From: Aquabacter sediminis
Lineage (GTDB): Bacteria > Pseudomonadota > Alphaproteobacteria > Rhizobiales > Xanthobacteraceae
Direction of reading: 5' to 3'
Length of the DNA: 64,000 bases
Assembly (NCBI RefSeq): GCF_028863665.1
Contig: NZ_JARBFX010000006.1
Location: forward strand, 310,001-374,000
The translations under genes and the position numbers were made by a program. Below the pieces are notes generated by a model. The model had not been told where the DNA came from. It searched no databases and saw nothing but the letters and a program-made list of their open reading frames with translations. This document shows, piece after piece, positions 1-10,344 of the stretch (positions within the stretch are counted from its first letter, which is position 1; every line of letters begins with the position of its first letter).

Positions 1-14
1 TCAGGCCCGGATCA

Positions 15-140
15 TCAACCCTGGCGCGCCTTGTAGCGCTTCTGGGTCTTGTTGATGATGTACATGCGGCCCTTGCGGCGAACCAGACGGTTGTCGCGGT
101 GGCGGCCGAGGAGCGACTTGAGCGAATTACGGATCTTCAT
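15..140 (-). CDS. rpmJ: 50S ribosomal protein L36
   Basis: A 41-codon frame read directly from the reverse strand begins [20 protein letters not shown] and ends YKARQG. It is the alphaproteobacterial L36 of the large ribosomal subunit. The usual C-X2-C zinc-ribbon cysteines and histidine of the short L36 are absent, so this is the zinc-independent (C-minus) form, which is a few residues longer than the 37-38 aa zinc form. The composition (Arg/Lys rich) fits an rRNA-binding protein. It stands alone, upstream of and codirectional with the DsbA-like gene on the minus strand. Confidence 0.93.
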   Translation of the reverse strand: MKIRNSLKSLLGRHRDNRLVRRKGRMYIINKTQKRYKARQG

Positions 141-308
141 GACACACTAGCCTTCGGCCGACCGCGGCGCGCTTGCCGCGCGGCTCGTCGACACGTCTTG
201 ATGGATCGAGCCGGCGTGATACGGGCCGAGGGGCGCCTTGTCAACGCCCCGCGGCCGTAAATGCCCGGCTTTCCCCTCAAAGGGAGCGCGCGAAAGCCCC
301 GCCCCGAC

Positions 309-989
309 TCACTTTCCCTGCAGCAGGGGCGCCAATTCCTTCTCCAGGTCCTCGGGGGTCAGAGCGCCCGACACCTTCTTGCCGTTGATGAAGAAGGTCG
401 GGGTGGAATCCACGCCCAGCTCCTTGTTCGCATATTGGGCGCTGGCCTGGACTTTCTCCGCCAACTCCTTGTCCGTGAGGCACTTCTCGAAATCCGCCTC
501 GGTCATGCCGGCCTGCTTGTAGACCGCCAGAAGCCCCTGCGCTGGATTGGAGCTGAACGCCCAGCTCTTCTGGGTGTCGAACAGGCTCGACACCATGGGG
601 AAATACTTGTCCTGGGGCATGCAGCGCGCCAGCATGAAGCCTGCGGTGGCCACCGGGTCGAAGGGGAATTCGCGCAGGATGAAATAGACCTTGCCAGTGT
701 CGATATATTTCGACTTCAGCTCGGGAAAGGTCTTGGCGTGGAAAGTGGCGCAATGGCTGCAGGTCAGCGAGGCATATTCCACGATGGTCACCGGCGCGGA
801 CGGATTGCCCAGTGCCTGGGGCGGCAGGGGGCTTGCGGCGGGCGCCATCAGCTTGGCCTGGTCAATGGCCTGCGCCTGGGCCGGCGTGATCGGCCCCAGC
901 CCCGCCACATGCGCCAGGGGGCCGGCGATCGCGGCGAACAAGGCGATCTGGCTTGCGCCCTTCAGGAACCGGCGACGGTGCAACAGCAT
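309..989 (-). CDS. Tat-exported DsbA-family thiol:disulfide oxidoreductase
   Basis: A 226-residue thioredoxin-fold protein of the DsbA/thioredoxin_4 family, expected to act on protein disulfides in the periplasm. The start used here (MLLHRRRFLKGAS) is preceded by GGAG and leaves a twin-arginine signal peptide (RRRFLKG followed by a hydrophobic stretch, AQA near the cleavage site). An upstream in-frame extension to 1172 is open but has no support. The redox motif is C-S-H-C at about residues 77-80, and a cis-proline T-P-T motif follows near the C terminus (STPTFFINGKK). It lies next to the DUF721 gene and mutY, an arrangement seen in many alphaproteobacteria. Whether it oxidises or isomerises cannot be told from sequence. 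Confidence 0.88.
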   Translation of the reverse strand: MLLHRRRFLKGASQIALFAAIAGPLAHVAGLGPITPAQAQAIDQAKLMAPAASPLPPQALGNPSAPVTIVEYASLTCSHCATFHAKTFPELKSKYIDTGKVYFILREFPFDPVATAGFMLARCMPQDKYFPMVSSLFDTQKSWAFSSNPAQGLLAVYKQAGMTEADFEKCLTDKELAEKVQASAQYANKELGVDSTPTFFINGKKVSGALTPEDLEKELAPLLQGK

Positions 990-1226
990 GGAATTCTCCG
1001 AACAATGGAAGCGCATGACGGCCGCTTCCAGGCCGTCCAACGGGAAGACCGGATGAGAGCCCGCAGCCCAACGGATGGCCTTTCCGATCGCGAGAGGACA
1101 ACCCTCGTCCCGATCGACCACCTCCGTGCCGGACAGGACCCGACCAACCGGCGGCACCGCGTTATCCCTCAAAGATCAGACGTGGGCGTTTAACATGGCG
1201 GTCTTGGGGCGCCAATGCGCGCCCGT

Positions 1227-1700
1227 TCAAGATTTCCGGCGCTCCCGCCGCACCAGGGCGCCAAGCCGCGCGAGGGATGCGGCGAGCCCCTCGTTTTCGA
1301 ACGCGCCGATCTGCCGGCGCGCCTCAGCCACGGCGGCAGGATCAGGCTCCACCGGACGAGGGGGAACGCGGCGCGGCGGCACCGGACCCTGGCGGAGCGC
1401 GATGCGCGTGACGCAGCGCCAGCCGAAATAGGTGTTGATCCGCTCCACGATCTGGGCGGCGGCATATTGCATTTCGATGGCGTATGGCCCCTCCACCCGC
1501 ACCACCAAGGTGGCCTCCTGGTTGCCGTCGCGTGGCCATTGCAGCTTCACCGGCATGCTGCGGGGACCCAGCTCCGGTCCGGCGATCTCGTCCCAGTGGG
1601 TCACGATCTCGACAGTGGAAAACCCGGCGCGTCCACAGGCGTCCGCGATGGTGGGGCCGACCAGGTCAGCCAGGGGCCGGGGGCCGAACCTTTTCTTCAT
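1227..1700 (-). CDS. DUF721 / DciA-like protein
   Basis: A 157-residue protein of the DUF721 family, which includes DciA, the bacterial loader of the replicative helicase DnaB. The start MKKRFGPRPLADLVG is supported by the upstream AAGGGTGAGG. The fold core is visible as a KH-like segment (about residues 20-95: FSTVEIVTHWDEIAGP, then LVVRVEGPYAIEMQYAAAQI and INTYFG). The C-terminal part is a Pro/Arg-rich tail. It is divergent from mutY with about 80 bp between the starts. The family assignment is good; the helicase-loading role is taken from characterised DciA proteins and is not shown here. Confidence 0.8.
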   Translation of the reverse strand: MKKRFGPRPLADLVGPTIADACGRAGFSTVEIVTHWDEIAGPELGPRSMPVKLQWPRDGNQEATLVVRVEGPYAIEMQYAAAQIVERINTYFGWRCVTRIALRQGPVPPRRVPPRPVEPDPAAVAEARRQIGAFENEGLAASLARLGALVRRERRKS

Positions 1701-1780
1701 CCTCACCCTTCCACGGCGGACCGCATACCCATTGCCAAGCGCATCTTGCGGGCCGCGCCTTGCCCCGTCAGGGTGCAGGC

Positions 1781-2878
1781 ATGACCAGCGCCATCCTATC
1801 CGCTCAGCACACGACAATGAAGGCTCAGCCCGATCCCGCCGCTCTCCTCGCCTGGTATGATCGCCATCGCCGGCGCCTGCCCTGGCGGGCGGAAGAGGGG
1901 CGGATGGCCGATCCCTATCACGTCTTTCTGTCGGAAATCATGCTCCAGCAGACGACGGTGAAGGCGGTTGGGCCTTATTTCGTGGACTTCCTGCGCCGCT
2001 GGCCACGCGTGTCCGACCTTGCCGCCGCGCCCCTGGAGGAGGTGCTCTCGGCTTGGGCGGGCCTTGGCTATTATGCCCGTGCGCGCAATCTCCATGCCTG
2101 CGCCAAGGCGGTGGTCGAGCGGCATGGCGGCGCATTTCCGGCCGATGAGGCCGCGCTCCTCGACTTGCCCGGCATCGGTCCCTACACCGCCGCCGCCATC
2201 GCCGCCATCGCCTTCAATCTTCCGGCGGCGCCAGTGGATGGGAATATCGAGCGCGTGGTGAGCCGGCTTTACGCCATCGATACACCCCTCCCCAAGGGCA
2301 AGGTCGAAATTCGCGCACGCACCGCCGCTTTGGTTCCTCCGGCGCGCCCCGGCGACTTCGCCCAAGCCTTGATGGATCTCGGTGCCACCATCTGCACGCC
2401 CAAGTCTCCGGCCTGCAGTCTCTGCCCCTGGATGGAACCGTGCATTGCCCGAGCGGAGGGTGACCAGACGCGCTATCCGGTCAAGGCCGCGAAGGCAGAC
2501 AAGCCCCATCGGCAGGGCATCGCTTTCCTGGCGGTTCGGGGCGACGGGGCCGTGCTTCTGCGCACGCGGCCGCCCAAGGGCCTTCTGGCGAGCATGACCG
2601 AAGTGCCCTCCACACCCTGGGGGGCCGTTCTCCCGCCCCCGGAGCCCCACGCCCCGCTGGCGGCGCGCTGGCGCACGCTTCCCGTGACGGTGGAACATGT
2701 GTTCACGCACTTTTCCCTGACCTTGCGCGTCCTGCGGGCGGACCTGCCGGCCCAGACGCCCGCGCCCGACGGACACCGGTGGGTCCACCCGGACCGGCTT
2801 GCGCAGGAAGCGCTCCCGTCCGTGATGCGCAAGATCCTCGCGGCCGCAGAGCCTTCGCCTGATCGACGGCCAGCCTAG
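1781..2878 (+). CDS. mutY: A/G-specific adenine DNA glycosylase
   Basis: A 366-residue MutY that removes adenine mispaired with 8-oxoguanine in base-excision repair. Visible features in order are the EIMLQQTTV helix, the helix-hairpin-helix LPGIGPYTAAA (about 128-138), the catalytic Asp in VDGN (about 151), the [4Fe-4S] cluster C-X6-C-X2-C-X5-C (about 205-221, CTPKSPACSLCPWMEPC) and a C-terminal NUDIX-like 8-oxoG recognition domain (HVFTHFSLTLRV). The frame is open upstream to 1484, but that part overlaps the divergent DUF721 gene. The ATG at 1781 gives a normal-length protein; another in-frame ATG at 1817 is possible. Its Fe-S cluster requirement links it to the suf operon further along. Confidence 0.95.
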   Translation: MTSAILSAQHTTMKAQPDPAALLAWYDRHRRRLPWRAEEGRMADPYHVFLSEIMLQQTTVKAVGPYFVDFLRRWPRVSDLAAAPLEEVLSAWAGLGYYARARNLHACAKAVVERHGGAFPADEAALLDLPGIGPYTAAAIAAIAFNLPAAPVDGNIERVVSRLYAIDTPLPKGKVEIRARTAALVPPARPGDFAQALMDLGATICTPKSPACSLCPWMEPCIARAEGDQTRYPVKAAKADKPHRQGIAFLAVRGDGAVLLRTRPPKGLLASMTEVPSTPWGAVLPPPEPHAPLAARWRTLPVTVEHVFTHFSLTLRVLRADLPAQTPAPDGHRWVHPDRLAQEALPSVMRKILAAAEPSPDRRPA

Positions 2879-3269
2879 GGCGGATCCCTCACCCTTGAAC
2901 CGCACACGCGGATTTCATGTGAGAGGCGAACCCCTGCCTACTCGCCCCTCGCCGGCTTAATACCTTAAGGGATTGGCCCGACCACGCGGTCGGATGCCTT
3001 TGCTCCGGCTCGCTTCCGGGCAGAACGGGCTGCGTGCTTCTCATCGCGAAGCGCGTTTGTGCCGCAGGCAACATGCCGCAAGGGAACTATCTTAGCGTTA
3101 CGTCGTTTTGCGATGTTGATCCACATTCTGCAAATCTTACGCACGGGAATGTGAGTTTAAATTTTCCATTTTCATTTATATTTGAAATCAAATCCCAATA
3201 AAAATAGACAAAAACGTCTATTAAAATGGAATTAATTCACATCTAAACACAAATTAATCACTCAACAGG
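2879..3269. other. Intergenic region with AT-rich promoter block
   Basis: No convincing gene. The left part (about 2890-3060) is GC-rich and contains a segment resembling one at 30541-30590 (see findings). From about 3130 to 3269 the base composition drops sharply to AT-rich, unlike anything nearby, and ends at the methyltransferase start. Such a block normally holds a promoter or nucleoid-protein sites. A 61-codon minus-strand frame at 2889-3074 has no family resemblance and was not called. Confidence 0.6.
3203..3222. promoter_or_regulatory. Inverted repeat, possible operator
   Basis: AATAGAC and GTCTATT form perfect 7-bp arms separated by 6 bases, within the AT-rich leader and about 48 bp before the methyltransferase start. 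It could be an operator. No regulator can be named. Confidence 0.35.
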
Positions 3270-4124
3270 ATGAAACCGATGGAAATTTCCGCCTCCTTCG
3301 ACCGCCAGTCCTGTCGCCGGCTTTCCCGCCTCCCCGCGCTTGTGGCTGCTCTTGCGCTCGGGTTCTCCCCCTCGGCCATGGCGCAAGCGATTGCACCTGC
3401 GGGACCCCAGCCTCGACTTGACGTCCCTTATGTGCCGACACCCAATGATGTGGTCGCTCAGATGCTCGCCATGGGTGATGTGGGAGCCGAGGATTTCGTC
3501 ATCGACCTGGGCTCCGGCGACGGTCGCATCGCCATCGCCGCCGTGCGGGATCGGGGTGCCAAGGGCGCCTTCGGTGTGGACATCAACCCGGAGCGCATCG
3601 CTGAGGCGCGGGAAAATGCCCGTGCGGCCGGGGTTGCAGACAAGGTGACCTTCGAGCAGCAGAACCTGTTTGAGACGGACCTCAGCAAGGCGACGGTCGT
3701 GACCATGTACCTGCTTGAGACCGTGAATGCGAAGCTGCGCCCGAAGCTATTGGAACTGGAGCCGGGGACACGCATCGTTTCCCACGCCTTCTCCCTGGGC
3801 GACTGGACGCCCGACCAGAGCGCAACGGTGAATGGTCGCACCGTCTATATGTGGACAGTGCCCGCCAGCGTGGAGGGGCGTTGGACCCTGACTGACGGAA
3901 GCGAGCGCCTCACCCTCGACCTCAAGCAGTCCTTCCAGAATGTTCAGGCCAGCGCGGTCTCCGGCGGACGCAAGGCGCAGGTGAAGGAGGTCAAGCTCTC
4001 CGGCGATGTGATTGAGTTCACCCTCGCCGGAAGCAAGGGTGAACGCACCTATAGCGGCACCGTGGCGGGCGACGCCATCAGGCCGTCGCATGGCAGCGGC
4101 GACTGGACGGCCGCCCGCAGCTGA
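3270..4124 (+). CDS. SAM-dependent methyltransferase with N-terminal signal peptide
   Basis: A 284-residue class I methyltransferase-like protein. Motif I is clear (VIDLGSGDGR, about residues 77-86), followed by the acidic motif II region (GVDINPERI) and QQNLFETDLSKATVV. About 80 C-terminal residues form an extra beta-rich domain. The N terminus looks exported: RR near residue 16, hydrophobic LPALVAALALGF, then SAMAQA as a plausible signal-peptidase site. This is odd because S-adenosylmethionine is cytoplasmic. ATG 3270 is used; ATG 3279, with AGGA just upstream, is equally possible. The substrate is unknown. The neighbours (mutY, APC permease) give no functional hint. Confidence 0.75.
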   Translation: MKPMEISASFDRQSCRRLSRLPALVAALALGFSPSAMAQAIAPAGPQPRLDVPYVPTPNDVVAQMLAMGDVGAEDFVIDLGSGDGRIAIAAVRDRGAKGAFGVDINPERIAEARENARAAGVADKVTFEQQNLFETDLSKATVVTMYLLETVNAKLRPKLLELEPGTRIVSHAFSLGDWTPDQSATVNGRTVYMWTVPASVEGRWTLTDGSERLTLDLKQSFQNVQASAVSGGRKAQVKEVKLSGDVIEFTLAGSKGERTYSGTVAGDAIRPSHGSGDWTAARS

Positions 4125-4288
4125 TCCGTCATTCCCAAACGAGGCTGACGCCCTTTCCGACGGCGTGGACGCTCCGCCGGGAAAGACGTCAGCCTGCCCT
4201 GCCAGATAAGCCTGCCGCGCAAGAGGGGCAGGATCGTGATCCGGCAACGCCTCGCCGCCGCCCCCTGTGCGCCCTCCGGAGATCCAGC

Positions 4289-5644
4289 ATGCAAGTGGAA
4301 GCCAGCCGGCGCTCCGGCAATGGACTGTCTGTCGTCGATGGCGTGGCCTTCATGCTGGGGGTGGTTTTCGGGGTGGGCATCTTCAAGACGCCTTCGCTGG
4401 TAGCAGCCAATGTGGCCGGCGAACTTACCTTTCTGGCGGCCTGGGTCGCCGGCGGCCTGATCACCCTCGCCGGCGCCTTGTGCTATGCCGAACTGGCATC
4501 CGCCCATCCCCACCGGGGCGGGGAATATCATTTTCTCTCGCGTGCCTATGGCCGGCCGCTTGCCGTCCTGTTCGCCTGGGCGCGAGGCATGGTGATTCAA
4601 ACCGGCGCCATCGCCGCTGTCGCCTTCGTCTATGGCGAATATGCCCAGGCCCTGCTCCCGCTCGGCGGTCGCGGCGCCGACCTTCATGCCGGGCTGGTGG
4701 TGATCGCCCTCACCGCCCTCAACATGGCCGGCACGCGCCGCGCCAGCCTTGGCCAGCGCATCTTCACGCTCCTGACAATCTTCGCCATTGCCGCAGTGGC
4801 GGTTGCCGGCTTTCTGGTGGAGGAGACGGTGGCGGCTGCGTCCCTCCCCACGCGCACCGATCCGACCGCCGCCTTTGGCATGGCCATGGTGCTGGTGCTG
4901 CTTACCTATGGCGGGTGGAGCGAAGCGGCCTATCTCGCCGGAGAAATGAAGGATGTGGCGCGCACCATCACCCGCACGCTGATCTTCGGCACGCTGGCGG
5001 TGGTGGTGACTTATGGGCTCTTCAACCTCGCCCTTCTCAATGCATTCGGCCTGGAGGGGCTGCGGGAGACCCAGACACCGGTTCCCGATCTGATGCGGGC
5101 CGTATTCGGCCGAGCAGGGGAAGTCGCCCTTGCCCTGGTGGTGGCGACCATGGCGGTGAGCACCCTCAATGCCACCATCGCGACGGGCGCCCGCGCGTTC
5201 CATGCACTGGGCGAGGATGTGCGGCCTCTCGCCTTCCTTAGCCGGGCGGACCTAAAGGTCAGCCCCCCTGTGGCCGCGCTGGCGATCCAGGGCGTACTGG
5301 CGCTTGTCCTGATCTTGTTCGGCTCGCTGGCGCGGGATGGCTTCCAGACCATGGTGGATTTTACGGCCCCTATTTTCTGGGCCTTCCTGCTGCTGGTCAG
5401 CCTGTCCCTGTTCCTCTTCCGCATGCGCGAGCCGGAGCGGGCGCGGCCGTTCCGCGTACCTCTCTATCCGTTCACGCCGCTTCTGTTCAGCGCGGGCTGC
5501 GGCTATCTGCTCTATGCCAGCCTCGCTTATACCGGCACGGGGGCGCTGGCGGGCCTCGCGATGGTGGCGGCCGGCGTGCCGCTGCTGTTCTTCATCACGC
5601 GCCGTCCGAAGGTCGCACCATTGACCGAGACCCCCGCGGAATAG
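4289..5644 (+). CDS. APC-family amino acid permease
   Basis: A 451-residue inner-membrane transporter of the amino acid-polyamine-organocation superfamily. The N-terminal signature GVVFGVGIFKTPSLVAAN is the unwound TM1 substrate-binding glycine motif. About 12 hydrophobic segments follow, with the conserved TYGGWSEAAYLAGEMKD (TM6 region) and a Lys/Arg-rich loop before the last helices (MREPERARPFRVPLYPF). The start is supported by GGAG about 10 nt upstream. It follows the methyltransferase by 164 bp and is convergent with ccrM. Substrate is not predictable; the family exchanges or imports amino acids with protons. Confidence 0.88.
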   Translation: MQVEASRRSGNGLSVVDGVAFMLGVVFGVGIFKTPSLVAANVAGELTFLAAWVAGGLITLAGALCYAELASAHPHRGGEYHFLSRAYGRPLAVLFAWARGMVIQTGAIAAVAFVYGEYAQALLPLGGRGADLHAGLVVIALTALNMAGTRRASLGQRIFTLLTIFAIAAVAVAGFLVEETVAAASLPTRTDPTAAFGMAMVLVLLTYGGWSEAAYLAGEMKDVARTITRTLIFGTLAVVVTYGLFNLALLNAFGLEGLRETQTPVPDLMRAVFGRAGEVALALVVATMAVSTLNATIATGARAFHALGEDVRPLAFLSRADLKVSPPVAALAIQGVLALVLILFGSLARDGFQTMVDFTAPIFWAFLLLVSLSLFLFRMREPERARPFRVPLYPFTPLLFSAGCGYLLYASLAYTGTGALAGLAMVAAGVPLLFFITRRPKVAPLTETPAE

Positions 5645-5712
5645 GTGCGAATGCCAACGCGGACAATGCCTTCAGCGTCGTCCGCGCCGGCCTCAAATAT
5701 CGCTTCTGGGCT

Positions 5713-6993
<1,281 letters not shown>

Positions 6994-7018
6994 TACGCCG
7001 CCTCACGCTCAGCCGGCT

Positions 7019-7699
7019 TTAAACCTCCGACCACTGGCGCAGGAGGTTGTGATAGACGCCCGTCAACTGCACCGCTGAGGGATGGTTCGGAACGTCGTGG
7101 TTCAGGCGGATGATCGCCATGTCCATATCGAACAGCAGCGCCCGCCGCGTCACGTCCCGCACGAGGCTCTGCGTCCAGAAGAAGGAGGCCACCCGTGCGC
7201 CCCGTGTCACCGGCGTCACATGGTGGAGCGAGGTGGCAGGATAGATGATGGCATCCCCCGCCGGCAGCTTCACCGCATGGGTGCCATAGGTGTCCTCCAC
7301 CACCAGTTCGCCGCCCTCATATTCCTCCGGGTCGGAGAGGAAGAGCGTGGTGGAGACATCCGTGCGCATGCGCTCGCCGGTGCCGCGCAGGGTGCGGATG
7401 GCATTGTCCACGTGGGAGCCGAAGGTCATGCCCTCCTCATAGCGGTTGAACATGGGCGGCAGGACGCGGCGCGGCAGCACCGCCGACATGAAGAGCGGCG
7501 AGCGCTCCAGCGCGGTGAGCACCATGTCGCCCAGTTCCGCCGCCTCCGGCCCGCCATCGGGAAGCTGGAGGTTGCGCTTCACCGCGCTCGACTGGAAGCC
7601 GGCGGTCACGCGGCCATCAGCCCAGGCGGCCCGGTCCATCACTTGGCGACAGCGCGCCACCTGCTCACGGCTCAGCACGTTGGGAATGTGGATCATCAT
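7019..7699 (-). CDS. Fe(II)/2-oxoglutarate PKHD-type hydroxylase (PiuC/YbiX family)
   Basis: A 226-residue Fe(II)- and 2-oxoglutarate-dependent dioxygenase. The metal and cosubstrate residues are visible: H-V-D in [10 protein letters not shown], the distal His in [10 protein letters not shown] and the Arg just after it. The first residues [10 protein letters not shown] are typical of the PiuC/YbiX family, so the start is set at 7699; a longer frame to 7933 would run into the receptor gene. It lies directly downstream of a TonB siderophore receptor, the same pairing as piuA-piuC and fiu-ybiX elsewhere, which suggests iron-limited expression and a role in processing siderophore or its complex. 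The actual substrate is unknown. Confidence 0.88.
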   Translation of the reverse strand: MMIHIPNVLSREQVARCRQVMDRAAWADGRVTAGFQSSAVKRNLQLPDGGPEAAELGDMVLTALERSPLFMSAVLPRRVLPPMFNRYEEGMTFGSHVDNAIRTLRGTGERMRTDVSTTLFLSDPEEYEGGELVVEDTYGTHAVKLPAGDAIIYPATSLHHVTPVTRGARVASFFWTQSLVRDVTRRALLFDMDMAIIRLNHDVPNHPSAVQLTGVYHNLLRQWSEV

Positions 7700-7722
7700 G
7701 GCAGGGCATCCGAAACGGCAAA

Positions 7723-7748
7723 GCCCGCGCCGGGGGACCGGCGCGGGC
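7723..7748 (-). terminator. Hairpin between receptor and hydroxylase genes
   Basis: An 11-bp GC-rich stem (GCCCGCGCCGG / CCGGCGCGGGC) with a 4-nt loop, followed on the minus strand by TTTGCCGTTT. It lies between the receptor stop and the hydroxylase start, so it probably attenuates transcription into the downstream gene or protects the 3' end of the receptor mRNA. Confidence 0.6.
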
Positions 7749-7767
7749 AAGACTTTGAGGAGGGCGC

Positions 7768-10101
7768 TCAGAAGGTGGCGCGCGCCGTCAGCGAGGCATA
7801 GCGCCCGGCCGCCGGAACCGCATGACCACCATAATATTGCGCGTAGTACAGCTCGTTGGTCAGGTTGTAGACGTTGAGCTGGAGCTGAAGGTTCTTCGAG
7901 ACCTGATAGCTCGCCATGGCATCGAAGTTCCAATAGGACGGCACATAGACTGTATTATTGGCATTGGCGAAGGTGTCGTCCGCATAGGTGATGCCGCCAC
8001 CGACGGTCAGCTGGGGCGTGATGTCGTAAGTGGTCCAGAGCGAGAAGGAGTTGGGCGGGGTGTTCGGCAATTCCTTGCCCACCGTCTGGAGGCTGGCGAT
8101 GGTGGGGTTGGAGCCCACCGACAGGATCTCCGACTGGAGATAGGTGTAGCTCGCCGTCAGGTTCCACTGCTGCGTGATGGCCCCGCCCGCACTGAGAGAA
8201 ATGCCCTGCACCCGCTGCTCTCCACCCAGCACTGTCGGCGGCAGGCCGGCGGCGGGATCGGTGGGCACGCGGGTATTGGTCTTCATGGTGCGGAAGACGG
8301 CGCCGGTGAGGGTCACGCGCCCGTCCAGCACTTCCGCCTTCACGCCGGCTTCCAGCGTATTGTTGCTCTCGGGAGCCAGGGTGACCGTGCCAGTCTCCAG
8401 CACGCCATATTCCGAGGAGGGGTTGGAGGAGGTGCCGTAGGTCACATAGAGATTGACGGTCTTGATGGGGCTGTAGACCACGCCAAGCCGATAGTTGAAC
8501 AGGCTCTCATCACTCTGGAGCGCCGAGGTGACGCCCGCATTGGTGAAGGCGTTATAGGTGGTGTCGGCAATGTCCCAGCGGACACCACCCATGACCTGCC
8601 ACTGGTCGTTGATCTTGATCTGATCGCCCGCATAGAAGGCGACATCCGTCATGTCGGTATTGTTGTTGGACGGCAGGTAAGTCGCGAAACCGCCCACGCC
8701 GCCGGTCAGGGACACATTGTTTGGATAGGCCAGCGAGGTGCGGCAGACGGCGGCCGTCGGGCTGCACAGATTGGTGCGCCACTGTTCGCGGGTTTCCTTG
8801 GTCAGCTCAATTCCCGCATTGAGCGTGTGCTCGAACGCCCCCCATTTGAACTTCGCCACCATGTCCGTGAGGTTGGTGAGCTGGGTGTTGTCGGTGACGG
8901 TGTTGAAGCGTTGCATGCCAATGGTCATGGCATTGACGGGATAGTTGTAATAGGCGGCCGGCAACGGGCTGGCGAAGGCGGTGTTGTTGGCCGGGCCAAG
9001 GCTCCGGGGTGCCGTCACCGTGGCGTTGCGGTCGTTCGACGTGTAGCGCGTGCTATTGCTCAAGGTGACGAAGTCATTGAGCTCATGCTCGATGATGAGC
9101 GTCGCCATATTGGTGTCGGTGAGCAGGCGGTCCCGGAAGGGCCCGTTGGTCACGCCATACCAATTGCTGCGATTGACCGGCACCGGCGGCGTCGCCTGGC
9201 CGTTGCCGTAATAGCCGCCGACCGGCTGCCCGAAGGTGGCGGGATTGGAGCTCAGGGTCGGCTGCGGCAGGTAGGGCACACCATAGTCCGGCACGCTGTC
9301 TTCGTGCTGGTAATAATAGGAGGCGGTGAGCGTGGTCTTGTCGCTCAGATTGACAGTGAGCGAGGGCGCCACGCCCCAGCGGCTGGCGTTCACATTGTTG
9401 CGGTCGGCAGTGTCGACATCCTGCGCCATCACATTGATGCGGGCATAGACATTGTCGTTGTACTTGCCGTTGGCATCGAGCGTCGCCCGCCAGCCCTGGC
9501 TGGTATAGCCGGTGACGTCCGCCTCCACGAAGGTGGCGTTCTTGGGCAACTTGGACACCATGTTGATGACGCCGCCCGTGGACCCGCGCCCGAAGGCGAA
9601 GGAGGACGGCCCCATGAAGACCTCCACCGCCTCGATGTTGAACATGTCGCGGGTGTACCAGCCGGTGTCCCGAATGCCGTCCCGGAAGATGTCGCCGCGG
9701 GCGGAGAAGCCGCGGATGATCGGCGCATCGCCCTGGGTGCCACCCTCGCCGGCCGAGAAGGTGATGCCGGAAATGTTGCGGAGCGCCTGCTCCAGCGTGG
9801 TGGCATTCTCTTCGCGGATCACCTCCTGGGTGACCACATTCACCTGCTGCGGCATGTCGAAGAGCGGCACCGGCAAGCGCGTGATGCCGGTGGACGTGGC
9901 CACGTAGCCACCTGTGTCCGTCTGCACCTGCACGGTGGGCAATTCGATCTCGCCAGCAGGGCTCGCCTGCTGGGCCAAAGCGGGGCCGGCCATGGCTGAA
10001 GCCATGCCAACGCCCAATTGAAGGGGTCCCAATAGGCCCAAACGGCCTGCATCCGCATGCTTGGAAGCGCGGATGCCTCCAGAAAATCCAGCCGAACCCA
10101 T
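7768..10101 (-). CDS. TonB-dependent siderophore receptor
   Basis: A 777-residue outer-membrane receptor that imports ferric siderophore using TonB energy. A signal peptide (ending near ALAQQ) precedes a TonB-box-like segment (ELPTVQV), the plug domain (about 65-200, with [35 protein letters not shown] and [26 protein letters not shown]) and a long beta-barrel ending in aromatic F (SLTARATF), the Bam recognition signal. ATG 10101 is used; an in-frame TTG at 10119 has no ribosome site. The overall pattern resembles the Fiu/PiuA catecholate group. The following PiuC-type gene supports an iron role. The exact siderophore cannot be given. Confidence 0.92.
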   Translation of the reverse strand: MGSAGFSGGIRASKHADAGRLGLLGPLQLGVGMASAMAGPALAQQASPAGEIELPTVQVQTDTGGYVATSTGITRLPVPLFDMPQQVNVVTQEVIREENATTLEQALRNISGITFSAGEGGTQGDAPIIRGFSARGDIFRDGIRDTGWYTRDMFNIEAVEVFMGPSSFAFGRGSTGGVINMVSKLPKNATFVEADVTGYTSQGWRATLDANGKYNDNVYARINVMAQDVDTADRNNVNASRWGVAPSLTVNLSDKTTLTASYYYQHEDSVPDYGVPYLPQPTLSSNPATFGQPVGGYYGNGQATPPVPVNRSNWYGVTNGPFRDRLLTDTNMATLIIEHELNDFVTLSNSTRYTSNDRNATVTAPRSLGPANNTAFASPLPAAYYNYPVNAMTIGMQRFNTVTDNTQLTNLTDMVAKFKWGAFEHTLNAGIELTKETREQWRTNLCSPTAAVCRTSLAYPNNVSLTGGVGGFATYLPSNNNTDMTDVAFYAGDQIKINDQWQVMGGVRWDIADTTYNAFTNAGVTSALQSDESLFNYRLGVVYSPIKTVNLYVTYGTSSNPSSEYGVLETGTVTLAPESNNTLEAGVKAEVLDGRVTLTGAVFRTMKTNTRVPTDPAAGLPPTVLGGEQRVQGISLSAGGAITQQWNLTASYTYLQSEILSVGSNPTIASLQTVGKELPNTPPNSFSLWTTYDITPQLTVGGGITYADDTFANANNTVYVPSYWNFDAMASYQVSKNLQLQLNVYNLTNELYYAQYYGGHAVPAAGRYASLTARATF

Positions 10102-10344
10102 CCCCAAACTCCGTCGCAATATAAAATATGGAATGGCTTGTCGTAACGTCGCCCTATTTCCCTTCTATGCGAAACGTTTCTCGAACATCAATAAGCAACA
10201 CAAAGATACGAATTAGACATATGATAAACTGGTGGCAGTTCCAGTTTTTAGTTATTTTAATTTGAACTTCTTTTGATGCGGGACGAGCGGCCGAACCTCG
10301 CCCAAATGCAGACGGGACAAGCGGTTTATGCAAGACTGCCCGCC
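10102..10344. promoter_or_regulatory. AT-rich divergent regulatory region
   Basis: The stretch between the siderophore receptor (minus) and the CHAD gene (plus) is much more AT-rich than its surroundings and must hold the receptor promoter. A 10-bp perfect palindrome GAAACGTTTC lies at 10171-10180. I found no clear Fur, RirA or Irr consensus, so the iron regulator remains open. Confidence 0.5.

Noticed and set aside
2889-3074. 61-codon minus-strand frame left of the AT-rich block
   Set aside because: No ribosome site or recognisable similarity, and part of it coincides with the repeat-like segment.
7822-9999. 725-codon plus-strand frame opposite the TonB receptor
   Set aside because: Low-complexity Gly/His/Arg sequence opposite a clear receptor gene.
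10240-10265. ICE/Irr box in the siderophore receptor leader
   Set aside because: TTTAGTTATTTTAA matches only one half of the consensus; the inverted half is missing.
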